Source: JADCRZ01 sp031399065 (GTDB taxonomy: Bacteria > Bacteroidota > Bacteroidia > Chitinophagales > Chitinophagaceae). From it: 64,000 nucleotides of DNA. A program made the position numbers and the translations under genes. The stretch lies in NCBI GenBank assembly GCA_031399065.1, contig JANNOM010000046.1, forward strand, positions 37,450 to 101,449, read 5' to 3'. The notes beneath the pieces were generated by a model. The model did not search any database. It saw nothing but the letters and a program-made list of their open reading frames with translations, and was not told the origin of the DNA. Of the stretch, positions 54,200 to 63,771 are shown piece by piece. Numbering within the stretch: the stretch's first letter is position 1; every line of letters begins with the position of its first letter.

Positions 54200-55249
54200 T
54201 TATGTAACCGCATTTATTTTTTCCGAGGCCTTCTCTTTATCTTCCGCATCCGCTACCGGTTCTTCGTTTTTATTTTTCGATTCAGGGTCGTATTGCAGAT
54301 TAACGCACATAGGAAAATGGTCCGATCCGCAGCTTTCCATCCGCTTAATGCTGGTGAGACTAAAGTCTGTTGAGCAAAATATATGATCGAGTGGAAAGCG
54401 AAGAAAGAAATACTTCGCATTAAAACTATTAAAAAACCCTCTTCCTCTCCTGGGATCGAGCAGGCCGCTCACTTTACCGAACAATTCAGTGGTATAGCTC
54501 CAGGCTACATCATTCAGGTCTCCCATTACGATAACCGGATATTCGCATGATTTTGCCTTGTCTGCCACCAGCAGAATTTCTTTGTCTCTCTCCGTTGATC
54601 TCGGGTTTTCCTGCGGAACGGGTGGTTTGGGATGCAGGCAATATACCTTTACGTACTGACCGGACCTAAGTTCTACATCTGTCTCTATGGATGGGATATC
54701 ATGCTCTACCAGGTAACGGATAGTACCATTATGAACCCGCAGCCTTGAATAAAACAACATTCCATACGTATTTTCCAACGGAACTTTTACCTCGTACTGA
54801 TATTCTGAACGGATCGTATCCATCTCCTGCTGCCACCAATCGTTGGTTTCAACCATCAGAATAATATCAGGGTTGCACTTTTTGATCAGGGCATGATAAT
54901 CAGCACTGCGGCGGTTTTCCTGGTAAACATTCGCTATCAGCAAGGTAATATTATTGACTCCGGCCGGATGCCTGCTTTTGATGATCTGCTTCTTACCGAA
55001 GATGGTAAAAGGTAACACCAGGTATATAAGATAGAGTAAGTTCATGAAGAGAAGTACGACGACCAGTTTTGTTTTTACATTATCCGGGAAATAAAATAGC
55101 AGGATGATGATAATCGTTACTGCATTCAGACTTAATTTCTGAAGCCTGGGATATTCAAACACCCTGAATAACCAGAAATCGTGTCTGATAAGAGGAATAA
55201 GTGTCGCCAGAATCAAGAAAATGCTAACATAAAAAAGGACATCGGCCAT
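54200..55249 (-). CDS. Membrane-anchored endonuclease/exonuclease/phosphatase (EEP) family protein
   Basis: The 349-residue protein has three N-terminal transmembrane helices (VLFYVSIFLILATLIPLI, LNAVTIIIILLFYF, LVVVLLFMNLLYLIYLVLPF) and then the EEP domain: LLIANVYQENR, CNPDIILMVETNDWW (metal-binding Glu), YCLHPKPP, VIVMGDLNDVAW (D-x-N) and the terminal SDHFPMCVNL (Asp-His). The domain faces the periplasm or cytosol and hydrolyses phosphodiesters of nucleic acids or lipids; substrate unknown. The acidic/basic tail (DPESKNKNEE) is low in complexity. Confidence 0.9.
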   Translation of the reverse strand: MADVLFYVSIFLILATLIPLIRHDFWLFRVFEYPRLQKLSLNAVTIIIILLFYFPDNVKTKLVVVLLFMNLLYLIYLVLPFTIFGKKQIIKSRHPAGVNNITLLIANVYQENRRSADYHALIKKCNPDIILMVETNDWWQQEMDTIRSEYQYEVKVPLENTYGMLFYSRLRVHNGTIRYLVEHDIPSIETDVELRSGQYVKVYCLHPKPPVPQENPRSTERDKEILLVADKAKSCEYPVIVMGDLNDVAWSYTTELFGKVSGLLDPRRGRGFFNSFNAKYFFLRFPLDHIFCSTDFSLTSIKRMESCGSDHFPMCVNLQYDPESKNKNEEPVADAEDKEKASEKINAVT

Positions 55250-55643
55250 GAAGTTGATTTATGGATTGGAATGTAGTTATGGATTTTATCAATTCTCAAG
55301 CAAGATAATATTATCCGTTGTTCAGATATGTTTTTTTGAATAATATGCACGTTTTACCCCTTTTCGTGAGCCAATTGAGCCAATTATGATATTAGCTTTC
55401 TGACGTGCCATACTTCAAAATCAGTTTCCCGAAAATAAGAAATAAATAGCATCCTACGTCTTCCTACGTGTGCTAACATTTAGCCCGGTGGCTTCGAAGG
55501 GCATTCCATTTGCTCAAAGCCTTGTTTATCGGGAAGGCTATTACTGTGAAGCCGGGTATTCACCCCTTTCGGGCGATATGGCAGGCTCGCTTCCGTCCCA
55601 CAGCTAGCGCATGCACGAAAGACCACTAAAAAACGAAAAGCAT
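55250..55643. other. Intergenic region with a GC-rich structured stretch
   Basis: There is no gene in these 394 nt. From about 55480 to 55625 the composition turns GC-rich compared with its AT-rich surroundings. AGCCTT (55518-55523) pairs with AAGGCT (55534-55539), and an outer stem of CCCG and GCTTC (within 55484-55495) pairs with GAAGC-CGGG (55548-55556) around it with a bulge. CCTACGT is repeated at about 55453 and 55463. It could be a structured RNA, a recombination site or a mobile-element end; I do not recognise it. Confidence 0.45.
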
Positions 55644-56588
55644 TTATTGCTTAAAAACGTCTTGTGCAATAACGGGTTTAAATTGATTTAAAGACACTAC
55701 GCTATTGTCGTCTTCCATAAACCACAAAGGTGAATTGTTCCAAAAAGATGCCCACATGGAAAAAGTGCTGGGAGGACCCATCAGGTAATCACATTTGCTC
55801 ATTGCCCATAGGTCCGTTACGGGTAGCTGGTCGTTAAAAAAATGAATATTTAATCCCGAAAAATTAGCAATATCTATCGCTTCATTGGAAAATATATAGA
55901 ATAATGTATTATCCGTCCCAAGTAAATGGTTTATTTGATTCATGTAATTCCTGTAAACGATGTCTTCAAAATAATATTTGCCACCCAGGTGATGGGCATA
56001 ATCACCTCTTCTTATATGTACTCCAACAATGGATGAACCTTTCGCTTTCAATGCCTGCATACGCTCAGCTACCAACGCACCTATTTTAATTTCAGGTATA
56101 AATAAAGATTGAATAAATACTGAATGTTTTATAAAGAAAGCTTTATTTGATCTTTGTTCCCACGAGCTTATAAAGTACCCGGTAAATCTTTTATAAGAAA
56201 GTTTAAATTTTTCCTCTTCCGTATGGTCTTCAATAAATTCTAAACGGATTTTTTTTAAAAAAGAAAGTAAAAAGTTTTTGTTCTTAGATCGGAACCGTAC
56301 CGAGTAGAAAAACCACCTGACCAGTTTTGCAGTAAAACTATCTTCTATTAAAATATGTATATTTCTGTGATTCTTTATGTGTTCCGTATCGAACATTTTA
56401 TAATAGTTCCTGCTCAAAATGATAAGGATACCCGAGTTACATTCTTTTGCGAGTGCAATCAAATTGGTGTAGGCCCATAACTGGTTTCCAAGCTGGCCGG
56501 GTTTATCTGTAATGATGATCAAGATGATTGCTTTTGATGTATTGCACGTAAATATACCTGACAGGCCGTTGACTGGCAAATATTTCAT
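55644..56588 (-). CDS. GT11-like (alpha-1,2-fucosyltransferase family) glycosyltransferase
   Basis: The 314-residue protein has the N-terminal motif TDKPGQLGNQLWAYTNL and the GT11 signature SIVGVHIRRGDYAHHLGG (about residue 190), which binds GDP-fucose in this family, plus FSNEAIDIANF and CDYLMGPPSTFSMW near the end. It probably adds fucose or a related sugar to a surface glycan. ATG 56588 gives this length; an in-frame TTG at 56522 would begin directly before the conserved domain (IIITDKPGQ) and is an alternative. It stands alone, with no other polysaccharide synthesis gene nearby. Confidence 0.8.
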   Translation of the reverse strand: MKYLPVNGLSGIFTCNTSKAIILIIITDKPGQLGNQLWAYTNLIALAKECNSGILIILSRNYYKMFDTEHIKNHRNIHILIEDSFTAKLVRWFFYSVRFRSKNKNFLLSFLKKIRLEFIEDHTEEEKFKLSYKRFTGYFISSWEQRSNKAFFIKHSVFIQSLFIPEIKIGALVAERMQALKAKGSSIVGVHIRRGDYAHHLGGKYYFEDIVYRNYMNQINHLLGTDNTLFYIFSNEAIDIANFSGLNIHFFNDQLPVTDLWAMSKCDYLMGPPSTFSMWASFWNNSPLWFMEDDNSVVSLNQFKPVIAQDVFKQ

Positions 56589-56608
56589 TATTAAATATTA
56601 TTTTTATG

Positions 56609-56631
56609 AAACCGATATGATGGATCGGTTT
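56609..56631. promoter_or_regulatory. Inverted repeat in the upstream region of the glycosyltransferase gene
   Basis: AAACCGAT (56609-56616) and ATCGGTTT (56624-56631) form a perfect 8-bp repeat with a 7-nt spacer, 21 nt upstream of the start at 56588. It could be a regulator site or a 5' UTR hairpin. Confidence 0.45.
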
Positions 56632-56772
56632 ATGTTTGTACGATGTTTACTTACTCAACCATAAATCTGCAAAACCATAACGTTAACGTATAATCAAACA
56701 AACTCTCAATTATAAGTATTCTGGGAGTAAAACTACTTTCAGAACATTAAATACAATCATTCCTTTGTCAAT

Positions 56773-56982
56773 CTAACGCTCCCGTTTAAATAGGTAATTA
56801 CTAAAGCGATTAAATGATGTAACTATTTCCCAAAATTGTATAACACCGGGGAAAGCAATAGTTTGATCTTTGCAATCGTAGCAGCTTAAAATGAATGAAT
56901 TAGAATTAGACTTAGCTATATACGTAAAGCGCATATACTTTAGGTTAGAAATTAACGCAAGTTCCTGAAGAAGTATAAACAA
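56773..56982 (-). pseudogene. Possible fragment of a LytTR-type DNA-binding domain
   Basis: A 69-residue frame with a TTG start reads FTYIAKSNSNSFILS and then FWEIVTSFNRFSNYLFKRER. The spacing of Y-I, S-N and F-x-R faintly resembles the first half of a LytTR domain, whose second half is missing. It has no ribosome-binding signal and no neighbour that supports it, so it may be chance or a decayed gene. Confidence 0.25.
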
Positions 56983-57155
56983 ATTTTAGCAATGCAATAC
57001 ACCTTTTAATAAAAGTTAGCTATTTTGACCACTATCCTAAATCCGTTTCAATAAGACGCCTATTGATTGGTTTGTACGAGCTTAAACCAGCCTGCATAAT
57101 TGTTATATGAAATGATGTTTAACCGTGGCTTACACGAAACTAAAATAATAATAGT

Positions 57156-59747
57156 ATGACCTGGCACAAACTAAGCATAGCCGAAACTCTTGACCGGCTG
57201 GATACAAACCAGCAGGGCTTAACTTCCGTAGTGGCCAATGAAAAGTTGCTGAAAACCGGCCCCAATGAAATAGACAAGGGTAAAAAGAAAAGTATAGCCG
57301 CTATGCTGCTGGCACAGTTTAAAGATGTAATGATCTTGATTTTACTAGTCGCAGCAATTGTAGCAGGCATTGTTGGCGATCTTACGGATACTATCGTTAT
57401 ACTCGTGATAGTTTTATTAAATGCCTTTTTAGGGTTCATTCAGGAATACCGCGCAGATAAAGCAATGCAGGCTTTAAAACAAATGGCAACTACTCAGGCC
57501 AGGGTATTACGTGATGGAAGCATCACCTGGTTATCTGCTATAGCACTAGTACCCGGTGATGTAGTCATGTTAGAAGCGGGTAATGCTGTACCGGCAGACC
57601 TGCGCATCATCGAGTCTAAAAATCTAAAAATTGAAGAAGCGGCATTAACAGGTGAATCAAACGCAATAGATAAGATTTCCGATTCTATTGCAGTGGATGA
57701 CTTGCCCATTGGAGACAGAAAAAATACAGCATTCAAAGGCACATTTGTAACCTACGGCCGGGGAAATGGTGTTGTGATCGCAACCGGAATGCAAACGGAA
57801 TTAGGTCGTATCGCCCAAATGCTTCAGGAAGACGAAACACTTACCCCATTGCAACAACGTATGGCTTCCTTCGGAAAAAAACTCTCGGTAATTGTTCTGT
57901 TCTTATGCATTCTTTTCTTTATTACCGGCTGGTTAAGGGGCGAGAATATAGCAAAAATGGTACTTACGAGTATTTCACTGGCGGTTGCCGCCATACCGGA
58001 AGCATTACCTGCCGTGATTACCATATCCCTGGCATTGGCGGCCCGGAGAATGATTAAGTTCAATAGTCTCATTAGAAAGTTACCCGCAGTTGAAACCTTG
58101 GGGTCTGTCACTTATATCTGCACCGATAAGACCGGGACGCTGACTAAAAACAGGATGTCTGTTGAGCAGATGTTTATAAATGGACGATTACTTCAACGAA
58201 AAGAACTATCTGATGTAAAACAGGAAGAAAATCTAACATTGATGCTACATGCGTTTGCGTTAAATAATGATACCGTCGAAGACGCAGACAAGGCTCTTAA
58301 AGGTGACAGCACCGAAGTTGCTTTAATGGAAGTAGCAAGGGAAAATAGAATACTACCAAATATCTGGCCACGGCTGGCTGAAATTCCCTTTGATGCAGAC
58401 CGAAAGATGATGACAACTTTTCATGCAAAGGAAAATAAATTCGTTTCGTTCACTAAAGGGGCTCCGGATATTCTCTTGCAACGATGCGTACATATTGATG
58501 CACCTGTATTGCAAAACCAGGTAGATAATATGGCGGCTGAAGGTCACCGGGTATTGGGTTTTGCCTGCCGATACTGGGATACACTGCCAGGGAAGCCAGA
58601 CACGGAAGTGCATGAAACAGGTTTGCAGTTCCTGGGTTTGACCAGTATTATTGACCCGCCCCGTGAAGAAGTGTTTAAGGCCGTAGCTCAGTGTAAAACA
58701 GCAGGGATTGTGCCGGTGATGATTACCGGCGATCATCCACTCACCGCAAAAGCTATCGCAAAGCGTATTGGAATTTTAAGTAGTGAAGAGGAATTGGTAA
58801 TAACGGGACAGCAATTGGCTGCATTAGATAATGACAGCTTTTCGGCTAAAGTAGAAAAGATCAAAGTATATGCCCGTGTATCGCCCGAACAAAAGCTGCA
58901 GATCATTAAAACGCTGCAGCAGAAAGGGCATTATGTAGCCATGACAGGCGATGGGGTAAACGATGCCCCTTCATTAAAAAGAGCAAATATTGGCATCGCT
59001 ATGGGCATAACCGGAACTGATGTTTCAAAAGAAGCCGCGCATATGATTTTGCTTGATGACAATTTTTCTACCATTATTAAAGCAGTACAGGAAGGAAGAA
59101 GGATATATGATAATATTCTCAAGTTTATTAAATATATGATGACCACAAATTCCGGTGAATTGCTGACATTATTGTTAGGACCCATTTTTGGACTGCCTGT
59201 CGCCCTGCTACCTATACATATATTATGGATCAATTTAGTATCCGATGGCTTACCGGCAATCGCATTGTCCTATGAAAAAGCAGAAAAAGACATAATGAAC
59301 AGACCGCCGCGACCGCCGCAGGAAAGTGTTTTTGGCAATGGAAGAGGTATACACATGGTATGGGTAGGAATACTTATTGCTGGTATTGCGTTGGGACTTC
59401 AGGGATGGGCTATTAAAAATGGTTTACATTGGCAAACGATCGTTTTTAATGTTTTATGCCTGAGTCAGCTGGGGCATGTGCTGGCTATTCGTTCGGAAAC
59501 CAGGTCTTTGTTCGATGTCGGGATATTTTCCAATAAGCCGCTTATTGGCGCAGTGTTATTGGCTTTATCACTGCAGGTTATTATAACTTATAGCCCATTT
59601 TTACAACGTATTTTCCAAACTGAATCTCTAACTCCATATGAATTCACTTTAGTTGCCATGGCATCATCGCTGGTATTCTTCGCAGTTGAAATTGAAAAAG
59701 CGATTTCCAGGAAAAGGGGAAATGTAAGTCAGGTTAGTCTTGTGTAA
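57156..59747 (+). CDS. P2A-type (Ca2+-ATPase-like) cation-transporting P-type ATPase
   Basis: The 863-residue protein has an N-terminal cation-ATPase domain (LLKTGPNEIDKGKKK), actuator motif LTGESNAIDK, the phosphorylation site CTDKTGTLTKN (Asp near 320), the hinge TGDGVNDAPSLKRANIGIAM, and about ten transmembrane helices. The calcium-site residues of SERCA-type pumps appear kept: PEALP in helix 4, TTNSGELL in helix 5 and LWINLVSDGLPAIAL in helix 6. It therefore probably moves Ca2+ out of the cytosol, although some bacterial relatives have other ion preference. It is the first gene of a plus-strand group with acetate kinase and phosphoketolase. Confidence 0.92.
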   Translation: MTWHKLSIAETLDRLDTNQQGLTSVVANEKLLKTGPNEIDKGKKKSIAAMLLAQFKDVMILILLVAAIVAGIVGDLTDTIVILVIVLLNAFLGFIQEYRADKAMQALKQMATTQARVLRDGSITWLSAIALVPGDVVMLEAGNAVPADLRIIESKNLKIEEAALTGESNAIDKISDSIAVDDLPIGDRKNTAFKGTFVTYGRGNGVVIATGMQTELGRIAQMLQEDETLTPLQQRMASFGKKLSVIVLFLCILFFITGWLRGENIAKMVLTSISLAVAAIPEALPAVITISLALAARRMIKFNSLIRKLPAVETLGSVTYICTDKTGTLTKNRMSVEQMFINGRLLQRKELSDVKQEENLTLMLHAFALNNDTVEDADKALKGDSTEVALMEVARENRILPNIWPRLAEIPFDADRKMMTTFHAKENKFVSFTKGAPDILLQRCVHIDAPVLQNQVDNMAAEGHRVLGFACRYWDTLPGKPDTEVHETGLQFLGLTSIIDPPREEVFKAVAQCKTAGIVPVMITGDHPLTAKAIAKRIGILSSEEELVITGQQLAALDNDSFSAKVEKIKVYARVSPEQKLQIIKTLQQKGHYVAMTGDGVNDAPSLKRANIGIAMGITGTDVSKEAAHMILLDDNFSTIIKAVQEGRRIYDNILKFIKYMMTTNSGELLTLLLGPIFGLPVALLPIHILWINLVSDGLPAIALSYEKAEKDIMNRPPRPPQESVFGNGRGIHMVWVGILIAGIALGLQGWAIKNGLHWQTIVFNVLCLSQLGHVLAIRSETRSLFDVGIFSNKPLIGAVLLALSLQVIITYSPFLQRIFQTESLTPYEFTLVAMASSLVFFAVEIEKAISRKRGNVSQVSLV

Positions 59748-59793
59748 CGCAATTCAGGAACGAATTTATTTACCAACAATATCGTTATCGATT

Positions 59794-60993
59794 ATGAAAG
59801 GAAGTGAGACATGTTTACTTACCATCAATAGTGGTTCATCCAGCATTAAGTTTTCCTTCTATCGAATAGAAGAACCGCTTTTTCAATTGTTTTACGGCAA
59901 AATAGAAAACATAGGCAAAAAAGAAGCAAGGTTCAATTTTTATGATACCATAACTAATAAAAAAGAAGGCTTCAACATCGGGGTTGCAAATCATGATGAA
60001 GCTACCAATTTTCTTATCGAACAGCTCCAAACAAAGAATGGTTTTCATTTTATCACAGCAATAGGTCACAGGATAGTTCACGGAATGAAACACACAGATC
60101 CTGAACTTATCACCCCGGATTTATTGAACGAGTTAAAAGAAATTAGCGAATACGATCCTGAGCATTTGCCGGGTGCAATTAAATTGGTTGAAGCTTTCCG
60201 GAAAGAATACCCGGCTTTACCGCAGATAGCCTGCTTCGACACCGCTTTTCATACCTCCATGCCAAAAGCTGCCAGGTTAATTCCTATACCCCGCCGGTAT
60301 TATGAAATGGGGATTCAGCGTTACGGATTTCACGGACTTTCTTATAGTTATCTTCTTGAGGAACTTAATCGGATTGCGGGAAGAGAAACTGCCAACAGTA
60401 AAGTTATATTCGCACACTTAGGTAATGGAGCAAGTCTTGCCGCTGTCGATAAGGGAAAATGCATAGACACCAGCATGGGGTTTACTCCGGCATCCGGCTT
60501 GACCATGGGTACACGAAGCGGCGATCTCGACCCTGGTATTGCCTGGTATTTGATGCAGTTCGAAAAACGCAGTGCCGACCAGTTTAATCATATTATTAAT
60601 CATGAATCCGGATTGCTTGGATTATCGGAAACAAGTTCTGACATGCAGGACTTGCAAAAAAGGAAAGCGATTGATAGCCGGGCCGCCGAAGCCATTGAAC
60701 TCTTTTGTTATCAGACAAAAAAGTGGATCGGATCGTTTGCCGCTGCTCTTGAAGGCTTGGATGTACTGATATTTTCCGGTGGTATCGGTGAAAATGCACC
60801 AGAAGTACGTGACCGTATCTGCAGCGGACTCCAATTTCTGGGAATTGAATTGGATGGAAGGAGAAATACCGATAATGAAATAATTATTTCTACAGATAAA
60901 AGCAGCGTTCCCGTTTACGTCATTAAAACAAATGAAGAGTTAATGATAGCGAGAATGGTTCGCCAGGTTTTAAATTACTCAATTAACAACTAA
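59794..60993 (+). CDS. ackA: Acetate kinase
   Basis: The 399-residue protein from ATG 59794 carries the first acetate kinase signature (LLTINSGSSSIKFSF) and the second (CFDTAFHTSMPKAARL with QRYGFHGLSYSY), and the ATP motif FAHLGNGASLAAVDKGKCID. It makes acetate and ATP from acetyl phosphate and ADP in the cytosol. The frame is open to 59740, but ATG 59794 gives the normal N-terminus. It begins 46 nt after the ATPase stop and ends 6 nt before the phosphoketolase gene, which makes acetyl phosphate. Confidence 0.96.
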   Translation: MKGSETCLLTINSGSSSIKFSFYRIEEPLFQLFYGKIENIGKKEARFNFYDTITNKKEGFNIGVANHDEATNFLIEQLQTKNGFHFITAIGHRIVHGMKHTDPELITPDLLNELKEISEYDPEHLPGAIKLVEAFRKEYPALPQIACFDTAFHTSMPKAARLIPIPRRYYEMGIQRYGFHGLSYSYLLEELNRIAGRETANSKVIFAHLGNGASLAAVDKGKCIDTSMGFTPASGLTMGTRSGDLDPGIAWYLMQFEKRSADQFNHIINHESGLLGLSETSSDMQDLQKRKAIDSRAAEAIELFCYQTKKWIGSFAAALEGLDVLIFSGGIGENAPEVRDRICSGLQFLGIELDGRRNTDNEIIISTDKSSVPVYVIKTNEELMIARMVRQVLNYSINN

Positions 60994-60999
60994 ATTTTT

Positions 61000-63399
61000 A
61001 TGGACATTGAATCTGCTAAAACTCAGGCGGAGATATTACCGCCCCAATTACTTCAAAAGATGGATGCTTACTGGCGGGCAGCCAATTATCTCTCAGTAGG
61101 TCAAATATATCTCTATGACAATCCGCTGCTTAAAAAAACCTTAACACTTGATCATATAAAGCCACGCCTGCTAGGGCATTGGGGCACTACACCCGGATTA
61201 AACTTTATTTATGTGCACCTAAATCGTATCATAAATCAATATGATCTGAATATGATCTACGTTACGGGTCCTGGTCATGGTGGGCCGGGATTAGTGGCAA
61301 ATACCTACCTGGAAGGAACCTATAGTGAATTCTATCCCGATATTACTCAAGATGAAGAAGGAATGAAAAAACTGTTCAAACAATTCTCATTTCCAGGCGG
61401 CATTCCGAGTCATGTAGCACCGGAAACACCGGGATCTATCAATGAAGGCGGCGAATTGGGTTACTCACTGGTACATGCTTATGGTGCTGTCTTCGACAAT
61501 CCTGACTTAATTGCTGCCTGCATAGTGGGAGATGGTGAAGCTGAAACCGGTGCCCTGGCGGCAAGCTGGCATTCCAACAAATTCTTAAACCCGGTTCATG
61601 ACGGGGTGGTTCTTCCTATTCTGCATCTGAACGGCTATAAAATTGCCAACCCAACGGTGCTGGCACGAATTCCGGAAGAAGAGCTGGAGCAGCTTTTTAG
61701 GGGTTATGGTTACAATCCGTACTTTGTAGAAGGCGATGTTCCTGAAAAAATGCATCATGCCCTCGCAGCAACGTTAGATATTGTTATAGCTGAAATCCGG
61801 CAAATACAAACGCTGGCTCGCACAAATGGATTCACTAAACGCCCTATCTGGCCAATGATCGTTTTTCGTACACCAAAAGGCTGGACTTGCCCTGCCATAA
61901 TTGATGGTCTTCAGGTGGAAGGCACATGGCGTTCTCACCAGGTACCATTATCGGAACTGGCGACAAAACCAGATCATGTGAAGCTGCTCGAAGATTGGAT
62001 GAAAAGCTATAATCCGGCGGAACTGTTTGACGAAAACGGAATGTTAAGAAAAGACTTAGCCCAATTAGCACCTAAGGACAATAAGCGAATGGGAGCTAAT
62101 TCGGCTGCAAACGGCGGACTTCTGCTACACGATTTAAAAATGCCGGACTTCAGAAAATATTCTGTTGACGTTTCTCAGCCGGGCACAACAGCCGATGAAG
62201 CGACCGTAATAGTGGGTGCATTTTTAAGAGACATTATGAAGCTTAACTGGGAGAGCAGAAACTTTAGAGTATTCGGCCCGGATGAGACTTCCTCTAACCG
62301 GCTCTCGAAGATATTTGATATTACAGAACGCACTTTTACCGGCCAAATTATTAAAAGCGATGATCACGTTTCAGCAGATGGCCGTGTAATGGAAGTGTTG
62401 AGCGAACACCTTTGTCAGGGCTGGCTGGAAGGATATTTACTGACAGGCAGGCATGGTCTATTTTCCTGTTATGAGGCCTTTATTCATATTATCGATTCTA
62501 TGTTTAACCAGCATGCCAAATGGCTGAAGGTTTGCAACTCAATACCCTGGCGGCGGCCTATCGCCTCTTTAAACTATTTATTAACTTCGCATGTATGGCG
62601 GCAGGATCATAATGGCGACAGTCACCAGGATCCCGGGTTTCTTGATCTTGTTGCCAATAAGAAAGCAGATATCGTTCGCATATATCTTCCACCGGATGCC
62701 AATACCCTACTTTCTGTAACTGATCATTGCCTGAGAAGCCGTAATTACATAAATGTAATTGTGGCCGGAAAACAACCGGCCATGCAATGGCTCGATATGG
62801 ATGCGGCCGTGAAACACTGTACGGCCGGATTGGGTATATGGGAGTGGGCAAGCAATGATAAAGGCGCTGAACCGGATGTGGTAATGGCCTGTGCAGGCGA
62901 TGTACCCACATTAGAAACAATTGCGGCTGTTCAGATATTGAGAGAGTATTTGCCCGGTTTAAAAGTGCGCGTAATAAATGTTGTTGATCTTATGGCCCTA
63001 CAGCCGGAAACAGAACACCCGCACGGCTTCAGTAATAAAGACTTTGATTTGCTGTTCACTAAAGATAAACCGATCATCTTCGCTTTTCATGGGTACCCAT
63101 TGCTGATCCATCGTCTTACCTATCGCAGAACAAATCATAAAAACCTGCATGTGCGTGGTTATAAGGGAGAGGGCACTACTACCACTCCTTTCGATATGGT
63201 GGTACTGAATGATCTTGACAGGTTTCACCTGGTAGGTGATGTGATCGATCGTTTGCCGCATCTGGGTTCTACCGGTGCATATATTAAACAGTACTTAAGA
63301 AATAAATTGCTTGATCATAAAACCTACATAAAAAAACATGGCGAAGACATGCCCGAGATTCTGAACTGGAAATGGAATTTGGCGGTGGCTGCTAATTAA
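61000..63399 (+). CDS. xfp: Xylulose-5-phosphate/fructose-6-phosphate phosphoketolase
   Basis: The 799-residue thiamine-diphosphate enzyme shows GHWGTTPGLNFIYVHLN, the catalytic loop YVTGPGHGGPGLVANTYLEG, IVGDGEAETG (Mg2+/ThDP site, near residue 178) and LHLNGYKIANPTVLARI. It cleaves xylulose-5-phosphate (and/or fructose-6-phosphate) with phosphate to acetyl phosphate and a triose or tetrose phosphate. Its length is normal. With the acetate kinase 6 nt upstream it forms a short phosphoketolase bypass giving ATP and acetate without glycolytic NADH. Confidence 0.96.
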   Translation: MDIESAKTQAEILPPQLLQKMDAYWRAANYLSVGQIYLYDNPLLKKTLTLDHIKPRLLGHWGTTPGLNFIYVHLNRIINQYDLNMIYVTGPGHGGPGLVANTYLEGTYSEFYPDITQDEEGMKKLFKQFSFPGGIPSHVAPETPGSINEGGELGYSLVHAYGAVFDNPDLIAACIVGDGEAETGALAASWHSNKFLNPVHDGVVLPILHLNGYKIANPTVLARIPEEELEQLFRGYGYNPYFVEGDVPEKMHHALAATLDIVIAEIRQIQTLARTNGFTKRPIWPMIVFRTPKGWTCPAIIDGLQVEGTWRSHQVPLSELATKPDHVKLLEDWMKSYNPAELFDENGMLRKDLAQLAPKDNKRMGANSAANGGLLLHDLKMPDFRKYSVDVSQPGTTADEATVIVGAFLRDIMKLNWESRNFRVFGPDETSSNRLSKIFDITERTFTGQIIKSDDHVSADGRVMEVLSEHLCQGWLEGYLLTGRHGLFSCYEAFIHIIDSMFNQHAKWLKVCNSIPWRRPIASLNYLLTSHVWRQDHNGDSHQDPGFLDLVANKKADIVRIYLPPDANTLLSVTDHCLRSRNYINVIVAGKQPAMQWLDMDAAVKHCTAGLGIWEWASNDKGAEPDVVMACAGDVPTLETIAAVQILREYLPGLKVRVINVVDLMALQPETEHPHGFSNKDFDLLFTKDKPIIFAFHGYPLLIHRLTYRRTNHKNLHVRGYKGEGTTTTPFDMVVLNDLDRFHLVGDVIDRLPHLGSTGAYIKQYLRNKLLDHKTYIKKHGEDMPEILNWKWNLAVAAN

Positions 63400-63453
63400 G
63401 AGTAATAATGATACCGGTAACCAGCTTCGACTTACAAAAACTAACCGGGGCTT

Positions 63454-63756
63454 TCAAAACTCATGCTTCTCATAAAAACGTAAACGGTTTTTAAGGAAGA
63501 TGTTTTCTTCTTTTATTTTATTAATACGCTCCAGTAAATGAGCAATTGCATCAATTCCTTCGAGATTAATCTGAAGATCATAGTGCAAACGGACAAGCTT
63601 TTCCAATTTTGATAACTGGCTTTCGGCGATAAATTTTTTTTCTTCAATGAATGTAATTTCCAATAAGCCAAATTCATTAAGTGAGCTTAAAAATGAAAGC
63701 TCAATTTCATGTCTGTCACAAAATTCTTCAGCTATTATAAATTGTTCTGGCTCCAT
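63454..63756 (-). CDS. cbpM: CbpM-like chaperone modulator
   Basis: The 100-residue protein (EPEQFIIAEEFCDRHEIELS, FIEEKKFIAESQLSKLEKLV, LHYDLQINLEGIDAIAHLLE) matches CbpM, a MerR-like helical protein that binds and inhibits the J domain of CbpA. It starts 15 nt after the DnaJ-family gene stop on the same strand, the usual order. It ends convergent with phosphoketolase. Confidence 0.88.
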   Translation of the reverse strand: MEPEQFIIAEEFCDRHEIELSFLSSLNEFGLLEITFIEEKKFIAESQLSKLEKLVRLHYDLQINLEGIDAIAHLLERINKIKEENIFLKNRLRFYEKHEF

Positions 63757-63771
63757 GATGTAAATTTCTAA

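Larger units (their letters stand above)
56589..57155. other. Intergenic region before the P-type ATPase gene
   Basis: These 567 nt separate two divergent genes and are AT-rich. Apart from the inverted repeat at 56609-56631 and a weak minus-strand open frame (56773-56982) I find nothing with clear function. No good TAnnTTTG promoter for the ATPase gene is evident. Confidence 0.4.
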
